Below are positions 35,276 through 45,581 of a DNA stretch of 64,000 bases, one piece after another; positions within the stretch are counted from its first letter, which is position 1, and every line of letters begins with the position of its first letter. Origin of the DNA: Cryptomeria japonica (lineage: Eukaryota > Streptophyta > Pinopsida > Cupressales > Cupressaceae); NCBI RefSeq assembly GCF_030272615.1, contig NC_081409.1, forward strand, positions 203,795,949 through 203,859,948, given 5' to 3'. The notes beneath the pieces are model-generated. The model did not search any database and was not told the origin of the DNA. It saw only the letters and a program-made list of their open reading frames with translations. Both the position numbers and the translations under genes were made by a program.

Positions 35276-36213
35276 GTTACAAATAAATAAGAAAACAAAT
35301 AGAGACAACTATTTAATATATAAATCCAAACTCCAAACCCTTCTTCATTGTTAACTAATATCCAAGAAAAATAACTCTTTTTATCAAAAATAAATCCTAA
35401 ATACTATATTATTTATCTATATAAAAGAGATTTTAATATCCTTTACATTTTGGTGAGCTTAAATTTATCCCCTCTCAACTACATGCAACTTTAAAATAAA
35501 ATATTATTGTTTTTTAGAAAACAAAATAAAATCAATACAAGCATAGACATAACTACCATAAATTGCTCTCATTATATAGCCATACCTTTTATAGGCCAAG
35601 AAATCACATCTTCATAAGTATTGCATTTAAAAACATATAGTTGTGTGTGTGGGGATGCAAATGTGACTCCACAAAAACAACCTCTTTTAAAATTAGTCTA
35701 TTCTCAATTTAACACAATTATGAAATTCTAGAGAATAAAGTTATAAATTTGCTACAGGAGACGTGTTTCCAACTAGAATTGCATATCATTTCCTACAAAA
35801 AAATATTTAAGTTTTTGAGTTGAAAAATATTTATAGCTAAGTTTTGAAAGATTAGATGATTACTATTAAGAAATGGAAGCGAATCCATGTTTGTGATCTC
35901 TATTAGATGTAACTTCAAAGTTTAAAGGAGTGACCAAATCTTGTCATCTTCATGAAGGTAGATGTTTAACTACCTACACATTAAACAAGTGTGGTAAATC
36001 AAGGGATTGAATGTATTTATGTCTTCGACATGAGGCTCAAAAATGTTAAAATATAACGATAAATGTCCAACATAAATATATGAATATGCACCTTTACATT
36101 TAAAAAAAATTAAAACAAAATAAGTATTCAACAAGTGTACAGATCTTCAAGGCATCTCTCTCTCACATAAAAGAAAAAAAATAAAAATTGTTATTCAATT
36201 TTTCAAGAAAAAA

Positions 36214-36453
36214 AAATAACAAACAAAAGTCCATTAATGTTTGGGCATGCCTATAATAGTGTAATGCTATTGTAAAAGTACATCTTAGAATGGTCAAGAG
36301 AAATGTTTTATGGTATTCAATGAAAGAATATTATTAGAAATCATGAGTAGAGAAATAACAAATGAAAGTCCATCAATGTTAGGTCATGAAGTTATAATAG
36401 TGTAATGGTATTGTAAAAATACACCTTCGAATAGCCTAGAGAAATATTTTATA
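36214..36453 (+). repeat. About 100-bp direct duplication, 140-bp spacing
   Basis: 36214-36312 and 36353-36453 share AAATAACAAA, AAAGTCCAT, ATAATAGTGTAATGGTATTG and GAGAAATATTTTATAG with scattered differences. Confidence 0.75.
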
Positions 36454-37281
36454 GATTTCTTTAATTTTAGATTACATTTAATAATTTTAAAATTTATTAG
36501 ATTATATAATTTGATTGGTTGTATTTTGATACGTTTTTATATCTAAATAATAATATTTATTATAAAAATATAATATATTATTATAATTATGTTATTTTAT
36601 TAAAAAATTAAAGAATGTCTTTAAATTATAATATCTCTTCTAAAGTGCATAACACAATTTTTTTGCAAAGATTTATATTTTTAACTTTATAGGATATAAG
36701 AATGGATTCCTTGAGATGTTGGTGGCAAAAATCCACCAAGTTCATCAAAACTTTCCGTGTAAAGAATTGATGAGATATTAGTGGAAGAAAAATCTAGTTG
36801 TTAAAAGAATCCTCTCCTATAGTCATAAACAAGGTTTCAAAAAGCATTTATCACTAGACTTAGATGGTTATCCCTCCCATTAGAATAGAAGAATCATATC
36901 TTCGTTCCTCTAACAAATTTTGTCATTATAGTTGAAGGACCTTCAACACATTCAGTGAATATTGTTGCTTAGACCTTTCTTATACTTTCCCTTAAGCTCA
37001 ATTCACTCCCATCACTAAGTCTTAATTAGATGGAAATATTAGACTTGAATTGGAGGGTTAATGGATTGCAAATACTCTGTTTGAATCTTCTCATTATTAA
37101 AAGAAACCTCTTACCTATTTTGAAAGATCAAAAGCCTTACCCATCTCACACTCTCGACAAGGAATTTCATGATCTAAAGGATCATCACTAGACTCCCATT
37201 TTTATATTGAATAATGCATTAATAAATAAATAAAAATACAAAGCTAAAGGGTAGTCAAAAGGCTACCAGTAAGACACTGAG

Positions 37282-37530
37282 AAACTAAACCAGTTACATA
37301 GCAACTAGTCAAAAGACTATGATAAGAACCAAACTACATCATCAAGATAAAAGAAGGCTGGAAGTAGCATCTATATGCAACTCAAGCTAGGAAGCTAAAC
37401 CAATTACATAACAACTTGTCAAAAGACAAGATTAAGAACCAAACTATAACTTAATTACACCATTACATAAAGTCCATGAGAAGACCAAACCAACAATATA
37501 AAAGAAAGCAAAAAGTAGTAGCTATAGTTG
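37282..37530 (+). repeat. 110-bp tandem duplication
   Basis: AAACTAAACCAGTTACATAG ... CAAAAGACTATGATAAGAACC (37282 onward) recurs with differences at 37392 onward. A third weak partial copy begins near 37490. Confidence 0.7.
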
Positions 37531-38246
37531 GAACTTGAACTGAGTATGGAGTTGCCTGAAGCACGTGAAATCATTGTTGTTATGTTGAAGGACTTGAAGT
37601 TTGATAATATCCAAATATTTTTTGTACTTAATATGATCCTTGGTGTCCCTTGCAATTGCCAACAAAGAGCAACAATTTGATGCAAAATATCAAAGTAAAA
37701 CCTTTGATATTAGACTCTTGATCAAATAAGATAGAAAGAATAGGTATCCTTCCAATCTACTTCAACATTAGAAATATTTGAGTTGGATTTTGATTTGAAA
37801 AATGGAAAGTGATTAAAAAGTGACGAGATTCTGCCCATCCCATTAGATAGGTTTCTAAGCATCTTTAACATTTCTCTTCTTACATTAGAAAGTTGAACAA
37901 CTAGAAGAAAAACAAATTTGACATCTAAAATTTACTTTTGCATAGTCTATTAATCATTTCTATATTCTATCACCAACCTTGATAGCAACTTCATAATGGG
38001 AATCTTTCGATTAATTTATTTTCATATATAAATGGACAAAGATGGTGGTGCATGGTTTTTTTTTAAAGAGTGTCTTTGACCAAACAAATAAATTTTGATG
38101 ATGGATGTCTTCTAACTCTTTCTTATATTGATGATAGATCACAATAAGAAATGTGATTAAAAATGTTAGTTTAAAAACTAACACACAATCTAACCTAAAA
38201 ATTTAATACTAATTAAAACAAATATTAAACAAAAATAAAATGTGGG

Positions 38247-38368
38247 CCAGTTGCCATGGTATGGTGCCCCGACGGCATGGACAATAAAAAGGCATGAATT
38301 TTTAAATTAAAAATAAATAAAACGACCCAATTGCCATAGAATAATGCCCCGACGGCATGTACAATAAA
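38247..38368 (+). promoter_or_regulatory. Duplicated upstream motif of the KIN17-type gene
   Basis: Two 42-bp copies (38247-38288 and 38327-38368), 80 bp apart, share TGCCCCGACGGCATG inside an AT-rich context. Each contains TGCC-CCGAC-GGCA, a short inverted repeat. They lie about 265-385 bp upstream of the start codon. A regulatory role is inferred only from position and from conservation of the core compared with the flanks. Confidence 0.4.
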
Positions 38369-38457
38369 TAAAATTATGGTCAATGGCCTTAGGGCATAAT
38401 AAGACGTGGCTATCGTTTTGATTCAGGCAAATAATCTTTCTGATGTTCCGCGTTAGC

Positions 38458-38480
38458 AGAAAGGGACCAGAAAGGGACCG
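38458..38480 (+). promoter_or_regulatory. Tandem AGAAAGGGACC pair near the KIN17-type gene 5' end
   Basis: AGAAAGGGACC occurs twice in a row in a locally GC- and CpG-richer stretch (38440-38500) that contrasts with the surrounding AT-rich DNA. It probably lies in the proximal promoter or 5' UTR. No TATA box is obvious, so its role is uncertain. Confidence 0.3.
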
Positions 38481-38632
38481 AGAGTCTCGCGGGCTTCTTG
38501 AATATGCCAGGACGGACTACTGAAGAACATTGTTTACAGTGTATCAAAGGAGTTTTGATTTAGGCTAAGTTACTGGTCCTCTTCATCTCTCCATTCTACG
38601 GTATTTTTACGCTTGAATTACAGTGAATTCTA

Positions 38633-39925
38633 ATGGGGAAGAACGATTTCTTGACCCCCAAAGCAATAGCCAATCGGATTAAAGCAAAGGGTCTACAAAA
38701 ACTGCGATGGTATTGCCAGATGTGCCAGAAGCAATGCCGAGATGAGAATGGCTTTAAATGTCACTGTATTTCGGAGGGTCATCAACGGCAAATGCAGGTC
38801 TTCGGCCAAAACCCCGACAGATTCGTTGACGGCTATTCTGAAGAATTCGAGGCTTCTTTCCTCGAGCACATAAAGAGAAGCCATCGATTCAGCCGCGTGG
38901 CTGCTACCGTTGTTTACAATGAATACATTGCTGACCGCCACCATGTTCACATGAATTCCACGCAGTGGGCCACTTTGACAGATTTTGTGAAGTATATAGG
39001 CCGTACTGGCAAGTGCAAGGTTGATGAAACCCCAAAAGGGTGGTTTATTACCTACATTGACAGGGAGTCGGAGACGTTGTTGAAGGAGAACCTGAAGAAT
39101 AAGAGGGCCCGGGCGGATTTGGCAGAGGAAGAGCGCCATGAGAAGGAAATTCAGGAGCAAATCGAGCGAGCGGAGAAAAAAACTGCTAATTCAACATCAG
39201 ATCATACGCCGGCGCCGGATTTAGCGAGGTCGGAAATGGTACCAAATGGTAAAGTTGCGTTTTCTCTGTCTAAGTCGGCACTGGCTCCTGAAGCTGCTGA
39301 AAAGAGAAAATTTGAGTCTGTCTTTGAAAAAGATGGGGAGAACCCCGAAAATTCTAATTTTGGAGCTGGTAAACCTGAAAATTCTAACCTTCATGGTCGA
39401 AACTCCGACGACCCTAATTTTGGAGAACGAAATCCTAGAAAATCTCGGTTTGGGGATTCAAATCCTAGGGATAAGAAAGAAATCAATGGGGGCAAGGCTG
39501 GCGAGGGGGCTGCTGCTCTGGCAGAGCTTATGAAGGAGCAGGAGCGCGCTAAGGATAAAATGAACAGGAAAGATTATTGGCTCACTGAAGGAATTGTAGT
39601 GAAGGTCATGAGCAAGGGTTTGGCTGAGAAAGGATATTATAAACAGAAGGGAGTTGTGATAAAGGTAATTGAGAAATACGTTGGGGAGATTAAGATGATT
39701 GAGACTGGCCATGTTCTGAGGGTTGATCAGGAGGAACTTGAGACGGTCATACCACAGATTGGGGGCACGGTTAAAATTGTTAATGGTGCATACCGGGGAT
39801 GCAATGCTAGGTTGCTTGGTATTGATACTGACAAGTTTTGTGCGAAGGTTCAGATTGAGAAAAGTATCTATAACGGGAGATTGCTGACGGCAATTGATTA
39901 TGAGGATATATGTAAAATTGCATGA
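38633..39925 (+). CDS. KIN17: KIN17-type nuclear DNA/RNA-binding protein
   Basis: This intact 430-codon frame is the only convincing host gene here. The N-terminus (GKNDFLTPKAIANRIKAKG) is typical of KIN17. A C2H2 zinc finger spans residues 28-50 (Cys28, Cys31, His44, His50). The conserved winged-helix-like region (about 52-150) includes HMNSTQWATLTDFVKYIGR, followed by a charged helical stretch (145-183). A variable middle contains four or five short Asn/Pro/Ser/Phe-Gly repeats (237-282). The C-terminus (315-430) has the tandem SH3-like/KOW region with KIVNGAYRGCNARLLGID at 381-398. KIN17 proteins bind nucleic acids in the nucleus and are linked in animals to replication, DNA-damage response and splicing. 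The length is slightly above the roughly 390-410 residues usual for the family. The start is the first ATG of the frame and matches the family N-terminus. No introns are seen. Confidence 0.96.
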   Translation: MGKNDFLTPKAIANRIKAKGLQKLRWYCQMCQKQCRDENGFKCHCISEGHQRQMQVFGQNPDRFVDGYSEEFEASFLEHIKRSHRFSRVAATVVYNEYIADRHHVHMNSTQWATLTDFVKYIGRTGKCKVDETPKGWFITYIDRESETLLKENLKNKRARADLAEEERHEKEIQEQIERAEKKTANSTSDHTPAPDLARSEMVPNGKVAFSLSKSALAPEAAEKRKFESVFEKDGENPENSNFGAGKPENSNLHGRNSDDPNFGERNPRKSRFGDSNPRDKKEINGGKAGEGAAALAELMKEQERAKDKMNRKDYWLTEGIVVKVMSKGLAEKGYYKQKGVVIKVIEKYVGEIKMIETGHVLRVDQEELETVIPQIGGTVKIVNGAYRGCNARLLGIDTDKFCAKVQIEKSIYNGRLLTAIDYEDICKIA

Positions 39926-40106
39926 ATTCAGAGGTCAGTTTTCTAGAAACGCTTCAAATCATTATTTTTTTTGTTTATCAAATGGATTTTTGATTCCTAT
40001 ACTAGATTTTAATTTTGTGAAGCTCAGTTGTGAAATAGTAATTCGCAATTATAGGATAATTTTGTCTCGAGGATGCTTGTTTTCTGGACTAACTGCTATT
40101 GAAAGA

Positions 40107-40262
40107 GTCTTTCTTCTTGTCGTTTAGTGTTGGTATATCAATCGAATCGGTTCTATAAAACAGATTTACTTTTAAGAATTATAACTGTCTTTCTTGCTGT
40201 TGTTTAGTGTTGCTATATCGATTGAGTCATTTTTATAGAACAGATTTATTATAATAACTTTT
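40107..40262 (+). repeat. 80-bp tandem duplication downstream of the KIN17-type gene
   Basis: Two copies (40107-40186 and 40187-40262) share GTCTTTCTT, GTTTAGTGTTG, TATATC and AACAGATTTA. They lie about 180 bp after the stop codon, possibly in the 3' UTR. Confidence 0.75.
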
Positions 40263-41411
40263 TGTTGCAGTCTTTGTACCATGCATATTTGGTACCCAAT
40301 CAATTACTTGTGTGGGCATTCAGCTTGTTGGGATTGCGGCATAATTACTTTAGGAAGTTAGCCCCTGATTTGAAACTCTTTTTTTGATGGACTGTTTTTT
40401 CTATCGTGATGGATTCTTCAGAACCCCTTTGCTGCCTCCCTGTTCATCATATATGAACCATTATGAATCTGATCCTGATCCCAGAATATACTTGAAAATC
40501 TACCGGATTCTTTGGAATCTCTAGACCCTTCCCAGAACATACGGATATCATTTAACATTGTTTCTGAACAAACTCCAAAGAAACTTTTAAATAGATGCAC
40601 GCAACTCTTATTCCAGGCAGATTCAAGTGATATTTCTGATCCCAAGCTTACAAATAAACAACAATTCCTGTTCCTGAAACTGTCTCCAGAATACTTGGTT
40701 ATTTTTACAATAGCTTTATGGGCTCTTTTTTGTTTGTTTGTGTACAATTTGATATAGAAACCATAGCTTAAGTGAGATCCGTTTTGACTTACAAAACAAA
40801 CCTTGATAAACCTGTACAATAGAAGTAGTGCATATACAATTTGAAACAAAAAGTAGAACAATGGAAAGAGAAGACAATATGCACTATTTTCCCTGGGAAA
40901 CCCTTTTTGGTAAAAACCCTAACACAGTAAAATATTTCACTATTGCAAAAACTAAACTGTTCTTCAATACAATAATGAATCTCTATCTTCACTCTTAAAC
41001 ATGTGTGGAGATAAGTAGGCACATTGAAAGCGGTTTTACACATTGCATGAAATCATACAAAGAAAGAAACATGAGTACTTCAAAACAAATGGGTGAAAAT
41101 AGAAAAAACCCATAATAACAACCAAATTTTATCCAAAAATGCTAAGGCATCGTTTCCAAATCTAGAAGATTTTTTGATCAACTTGTGAGGATGATCTGAC
41201 CTTGACCATTAAACATGGAAAATAGGTAAAAGTAAAACTCATCCAATACTTAGTATAGCCATGTAAGGCCCAAATTTCTATATTGTATACTCAATAAATC
41301 TTATGCTATATACAATATCCTGTCTCGTAGCACTCAATGTTCCAAGGATCTTGTTTGTATTTTGTTTCAGACTTTAAAAAAACATTTGGGTATGGTTACT
41401 GGACTTCCCGC
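40263..41411. other. Intergenic DNA with one unrecognised reading frame
   Basis: A plus-strand frame at 40512-40757 (81 codons, coding-like further upstream with a frameshift) ends in a hydrophobic stretch that could be one membrane span (LVIFTIALWALFCLFVY). A longer reverse-strand frame (40861-40418) overlaps it. I recognise neither and cannot say that either is a gene. The last five bases (CCCGC) are the target duplication of the next feature. Confidence 0.35.
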
Positions 41412-42844
41412 TGTAATGTCCCTTTTTGTAAATGCCCTAAGTTTTGCCCTAAAATCACAATTCCAAGGAACGTTCCTACTAGGGTTAGGAAACATAAACT
41501 TAATCATAAGATATCTCTAATTTATTGGAGAAATTCAACCATACATAAGCTAGGATAAGGTGACTTGACAGGGTGCCCTAGTGATCCTCTACCCTAGGCC
41601 CAAGAGTGGATATGCCATCTCTCTTGGCCCCATGTGGCCTGTGCCATCCATATGGGGTGGTGTACCTAGTGAGGTGTCCTATTACCATTCCCCTCAGTCT
41701 TGCCACTTCTATCCTATTTCCCATGATTGAACATTCTTAATGCATTCATTCACTATGATAGAGAGCATGAAGAGCATTCACAATAGGGTGCCCTGGAAGT
41801 CCATCCTTTCTAAGCCCAAAGGTAGTACCTTTCGTACCCCTTTGGCCCCATGGGACTCCCTGGTCTTATACCATGAGGTGGCATACCTAGAAGATGACCC
41901 CAACACTGTTCTCGTACTTGTAATTCCCCATAATTCCCCAATTTCTCTACCATTGCTGGTTACAGTAGTGAGACAGAATAAATATGCATAACATCTTAGA
42001 TCATAATCACATATTTCCTATATCCATATATTAAACCAGTCATAGATAGTAACACACCATGAATCAGCAATATATCTATTATGCTATGTCACATTATCAT
42101 AAACAGCAATGCATATTAATTCAGAAGTATGCAGATATACACAGAATTATTACATTATGTATGGGAACCTATACCCCAACCAATATATAAATGGCACTGC
42201 TGTATATTTACTTTCCTATAAATGCCAAATCTGATTTCATTCTTTTATACTTTATTGGTGGAAGAGTCACCACCTTTCATAGGAATTGAGGCACCACCTT
42301 CCATAACCATTAAGTCATCACTCTTCATAGGGATTGAGGCACCACCTTTCATAACAATTAAATCACTACTTTTCATTGCTACTTTTGAGAATAACATATT
42401 ATTTTCCAAATTGATCTCCCTTCCTTCTCTTCCTCAAATGAACCTTCTTCCCTTTATATCTTGCCATGTGAGGGAGAGGTCACATCTCTTCATACTGCCT
42501 GCCCTTTGGCAAGAGACACAACCTTTCACAATCAGCACCCTTTGAAATAGTATAACCCTTCATAATTCTTGCCCTTTGAAAGAGACACAACCTTATCTAC
42601 GTCCCATTCCTTTCTTCCTCCATTAATCCTTCCTTGATTCCCATGCTTCATTCATTTCTTCCCTCCTCCTTATCCCTTTTCAAATGAACACTTCTTCCTC
42701 TCATATATGTTTGAGAGAGTAACAACTCTTCATTCCATGCCTTTTGACCATTCATTAACTTAATTATATTATATTATATTTTTATTTTTTTGTCTATTAT
42801 AATTTATATATTATCAAATCCTGTTTCAAAATGGGGATGTTACA
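41412..42844 (+). repeat. Solo LTR with target duplication CCCGC
   Basis: The 1433-bp segment begins TGTAATGTCCC and ends GGGGATGTTACA. It is flanked by the perfect pentamer CCCGC on both sides (41407-41411 and 42845-42849). A TATA-like CCTATAAATG lies at 42215-42224. An internal tandem repeat of about 51 bp at 42255-42380 contains GGCACCACCTTTCATA. No coding region or second LTR is present. The strand is inferred from the TATA-like box; the superfamily is not resolved. Confidence 0.85.
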
Positions 42845-42849
42845 CCCGC

Positions 42850-43247
42850 TCTAAGATTTGCCATCCTGGATTGTAAATTGAGAATTCTATATCCTGCCAA
42901 GATACAAACTCTTATCTTAATCATTACAAGTTGATAACATCCCCAATGATACACATTTTGACTGAAATCAAATGAAATACCTATGGTTCCATTTTGATTT
43001 GTGCAAACATATAAACTCAGAGAATAGAATAAAAATCATTGGGTGCATTTCGAAAGTGAATTCCTAGAGACTAGAACACTAGATACTAGATAACAAGAAT
43101 CTCAGATACATGATATTCATCATTAAATAAAAGATGGTCTGCTTATAAAAGAATTGATTGGATTCTGTAATGGATTTGTGGAATCATTCAAAACATTCAA
43201 GCCTCCATCATGGACATTCTTTTCAAATTAATAACCTTTTTAAACAT
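42850..43247. other. Intergenic DNA, nothing recognised
   Basis: About 400 bp between the solo LTR and the copia LTR array, with no coding frame or repeat. Confidence 0.5.
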
Positions 43248-44073
43248 TGTTGGGATATTGTTGGTCATTGCTGCTGCTAGGATATGTTGTTGTCATTGAT
43301 GTCAACATATTCTTGTGATTTGCTCCGGTGATTGCAGATTGGGAAGATTTTCTTATCCGGTTTGTAGTGTTGGTTTGTTGATCACTGTTTTGTAGATTTC
43401 AGAATATCCTCCGGTATATTCCGGTGTGATCAGATCTTGTGCTAAGATTTAGGGATATTGTTTTGGATGATCTTGTGTATCTTCATTTCAGATGGTTCGT
43501 GATTTGGTGCTCCGCAAGTTATCTTTCTTCATGACAGTTGTTGATTGGTTGTGTTCTCGAGCTTTCAAATGTTGACTGATGAAGATTTGAAAAGTTGTGT
43601 TGGTGCAATTGTGTCGGATGATTCTAACGTGCTCGCTTGTGTTTCTTAGTCATGTCCTATTTGTTTTGGCAATCCGCATTGATTGTTGTGTGAGTTTTTG
43701 GTCTTTTCTATCAATCGGTGATGATTTGTGTGTTATACGGTATTTTTGGTGGTGTAGCGTGTTGCGGTTGATCTTGGCGTGATTTCCGGTGGAGTTGTGT
43801 GTTTGGGATTTTTGAATTAGGACCATGTTATGCTATGTAAACCATTATATTGGTTTGGTGGTCGATCTTTGTATGGTGTGATGTAATTTTGTAGTTGAGG
43901 GTTTAGCCGACCTTGTTGTCAAGGTTGATGAATTGTATATATAGGTGATATAGTTATGTAATTTTGATATTGATGTTGTGTCTGCAATATGAGAGAGAGG
44001 TTTGTGTGTGAACAAGTGAATTATCTTTTGGTGTTGAGATTGAGGTGAAATTGGTGTTGCAAGGCAGACAACT
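43248..44073 (+). repeat. Copia LTR 1, part 1 (interrupted)
   Basis: It starts TGTTGGGATATTG and matches LTR 2 (49069 onward) until GGCAGACAACT. There the giant solo LTR interrupts it, and the LTR resumes at 48204. Confidence 0.88.
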
Positions 44074-44952
44074 TGTTGATGTATCTTTTGTACACATACG
44101 AACACAGAATAAAATACCTAAAGGTACCTTATCCTCTCTTGAACAAAGTTTCCTGATTGCTGAAGATCTCGCCAAAGGATCAATCGAGGCAACTCCAAGG
44201 TTCTTGTATGTAGGGTCTCTATGTGTGGATAAGCTTCTCGTGGTATGATGTGATTTTGCTGGAATCACAAGGGGACTTACATTCGACGACCTGAACGTCT
44301 GATTTGCTTTGGATATTGCTGGAACGTAAGATTTTACTAGTCGTTGATTTTGAAAAAAAAAGGAAAAAGGAGAAAGATTGAAACGAGATCTATTTCTAAT
44401 ACTAAGAATGTAAGAGCAATGAATGACCTTTGATGAAATTCTAACTAAGTCTTGCTTTGACATCCTAGGACCATCTCCACAAGGTTAGTGCGATCTTCTG
44501 AGGAAAGCTTTATGATGTTCAGATCATCGCTACAAGCATGGACACCATCGGGCTGATGCATATCAATGAAGAGGCGTCAATTGAAGTTAAGCTTAAGCTG
44601 AATGATTCCAGTTGACTAGACAAGGCAAGTCTGCAATCAACAAATTGCTAGTAGTATGGATATACATATTTCACCATTGATCATACACATTTCTTCCACT
44701 CATCTAATAACATGAAATCAAATTTGAGAAGTATAGAGACCATGCAAATTGTTGAATTGACCCATAGAATTCACCATTTCTTCAATGAAGTTTACAAGTC
44801 CTTTACAACAACATCTTGGCAACAATCTTTGCCTTCTCTTTCTATTCTACTCTAACTATTTCCTACTCTCTGACTATTCACTACTATCTATTCTCTATTA
44901 ACCAACCATTAACTATTAACCAACTATTAACCTTACAAATGAGGAGCCCAGG

Positions 44953-44963
44953 CTTTATATAGG
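44953..44963 (-). promoter_or_regulatory. TATA box of the giant solo LTR
   Basis: The reverse strand reads CCCTATATAAAGCC, a canonical plant TATA box. It sits about 880 bp before the LTR's 3' end and about 620 bp downstream (in LTR orientation) of the hairpin array. Confidence 0.6.
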
Positions 44964-45581
44964 GAAACCCTTTACAAATAGACGACTCTGATTGATTTAG
45001 AATCAATGGCAAGGATTACAAGATAGAAACCCTAATTAGGGTTTGTTACAACAAACTTCCTCTAGCCAATGAAAAAATTACATTCCAAGAGTGAGGACCA
45101 ATAGGAAGCAAGGGTAGGTGCCTCGAAGTTTGTGCCACCTCTGGTAAATTAGGTACATTGAATCTGGTCATGCTGAGGTGGACCAATCGGACTGGAGGAG
45201 TGATGATTGGGATGCCACCTTGTCCTTATTTGATTCTCCTTTGTCTTTGACATGATGGATGGGTGGTGTACCTTTCCTTGAAATGCTGGCAACGCCTTTC
45301 ATTGTCATCTTGTGGTTCCTTAGTGTGGCGAAGTGAAGGTTCTGGAGGTAGCTGGTAATTCCTTGAACACCTTGAGTCTTCCCTTTTGCCTATGGAACGT
45401 CCTTGATGATGATGGACTGGAATTGGTCGTTCTTGATGATGCTGGACTGGAAGAGATCCATCTGCAAAATAAACCAAAGGTGATTAAGCACATATGACAT
45501 ACTCATCTCAACAAAGCATTTTCCACCTTAAATTATTAGTGAGAAGACATCAAAATGGAATTTCGCTAGGCCCTATAAGAA

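Larger units (their letters stand above)
35281..38246. other. AT-rich intergenic DNA upstream of the KIN17-type gene
   Basis: No gene recognised. It holds two small tandem duplications listed separately. The reverse-strand 76-codon frame at 37455-37685 has no recognisable domain. Confidence 0.5.

Noticed and set aside
37200-37700. Possible 3' end of a LINE or processed gene on the reverse strand
   Set aside because: Only an impression from T-rich, AATAA-like composition. No reverse transcriptase or endonuclease signature nearby.
40418-40861. 147-codon reverse-strand frame
   Set aside because: No recognisable domain, and it overlaps a plus-strand frame of similar quality. Not enough to call a gene.
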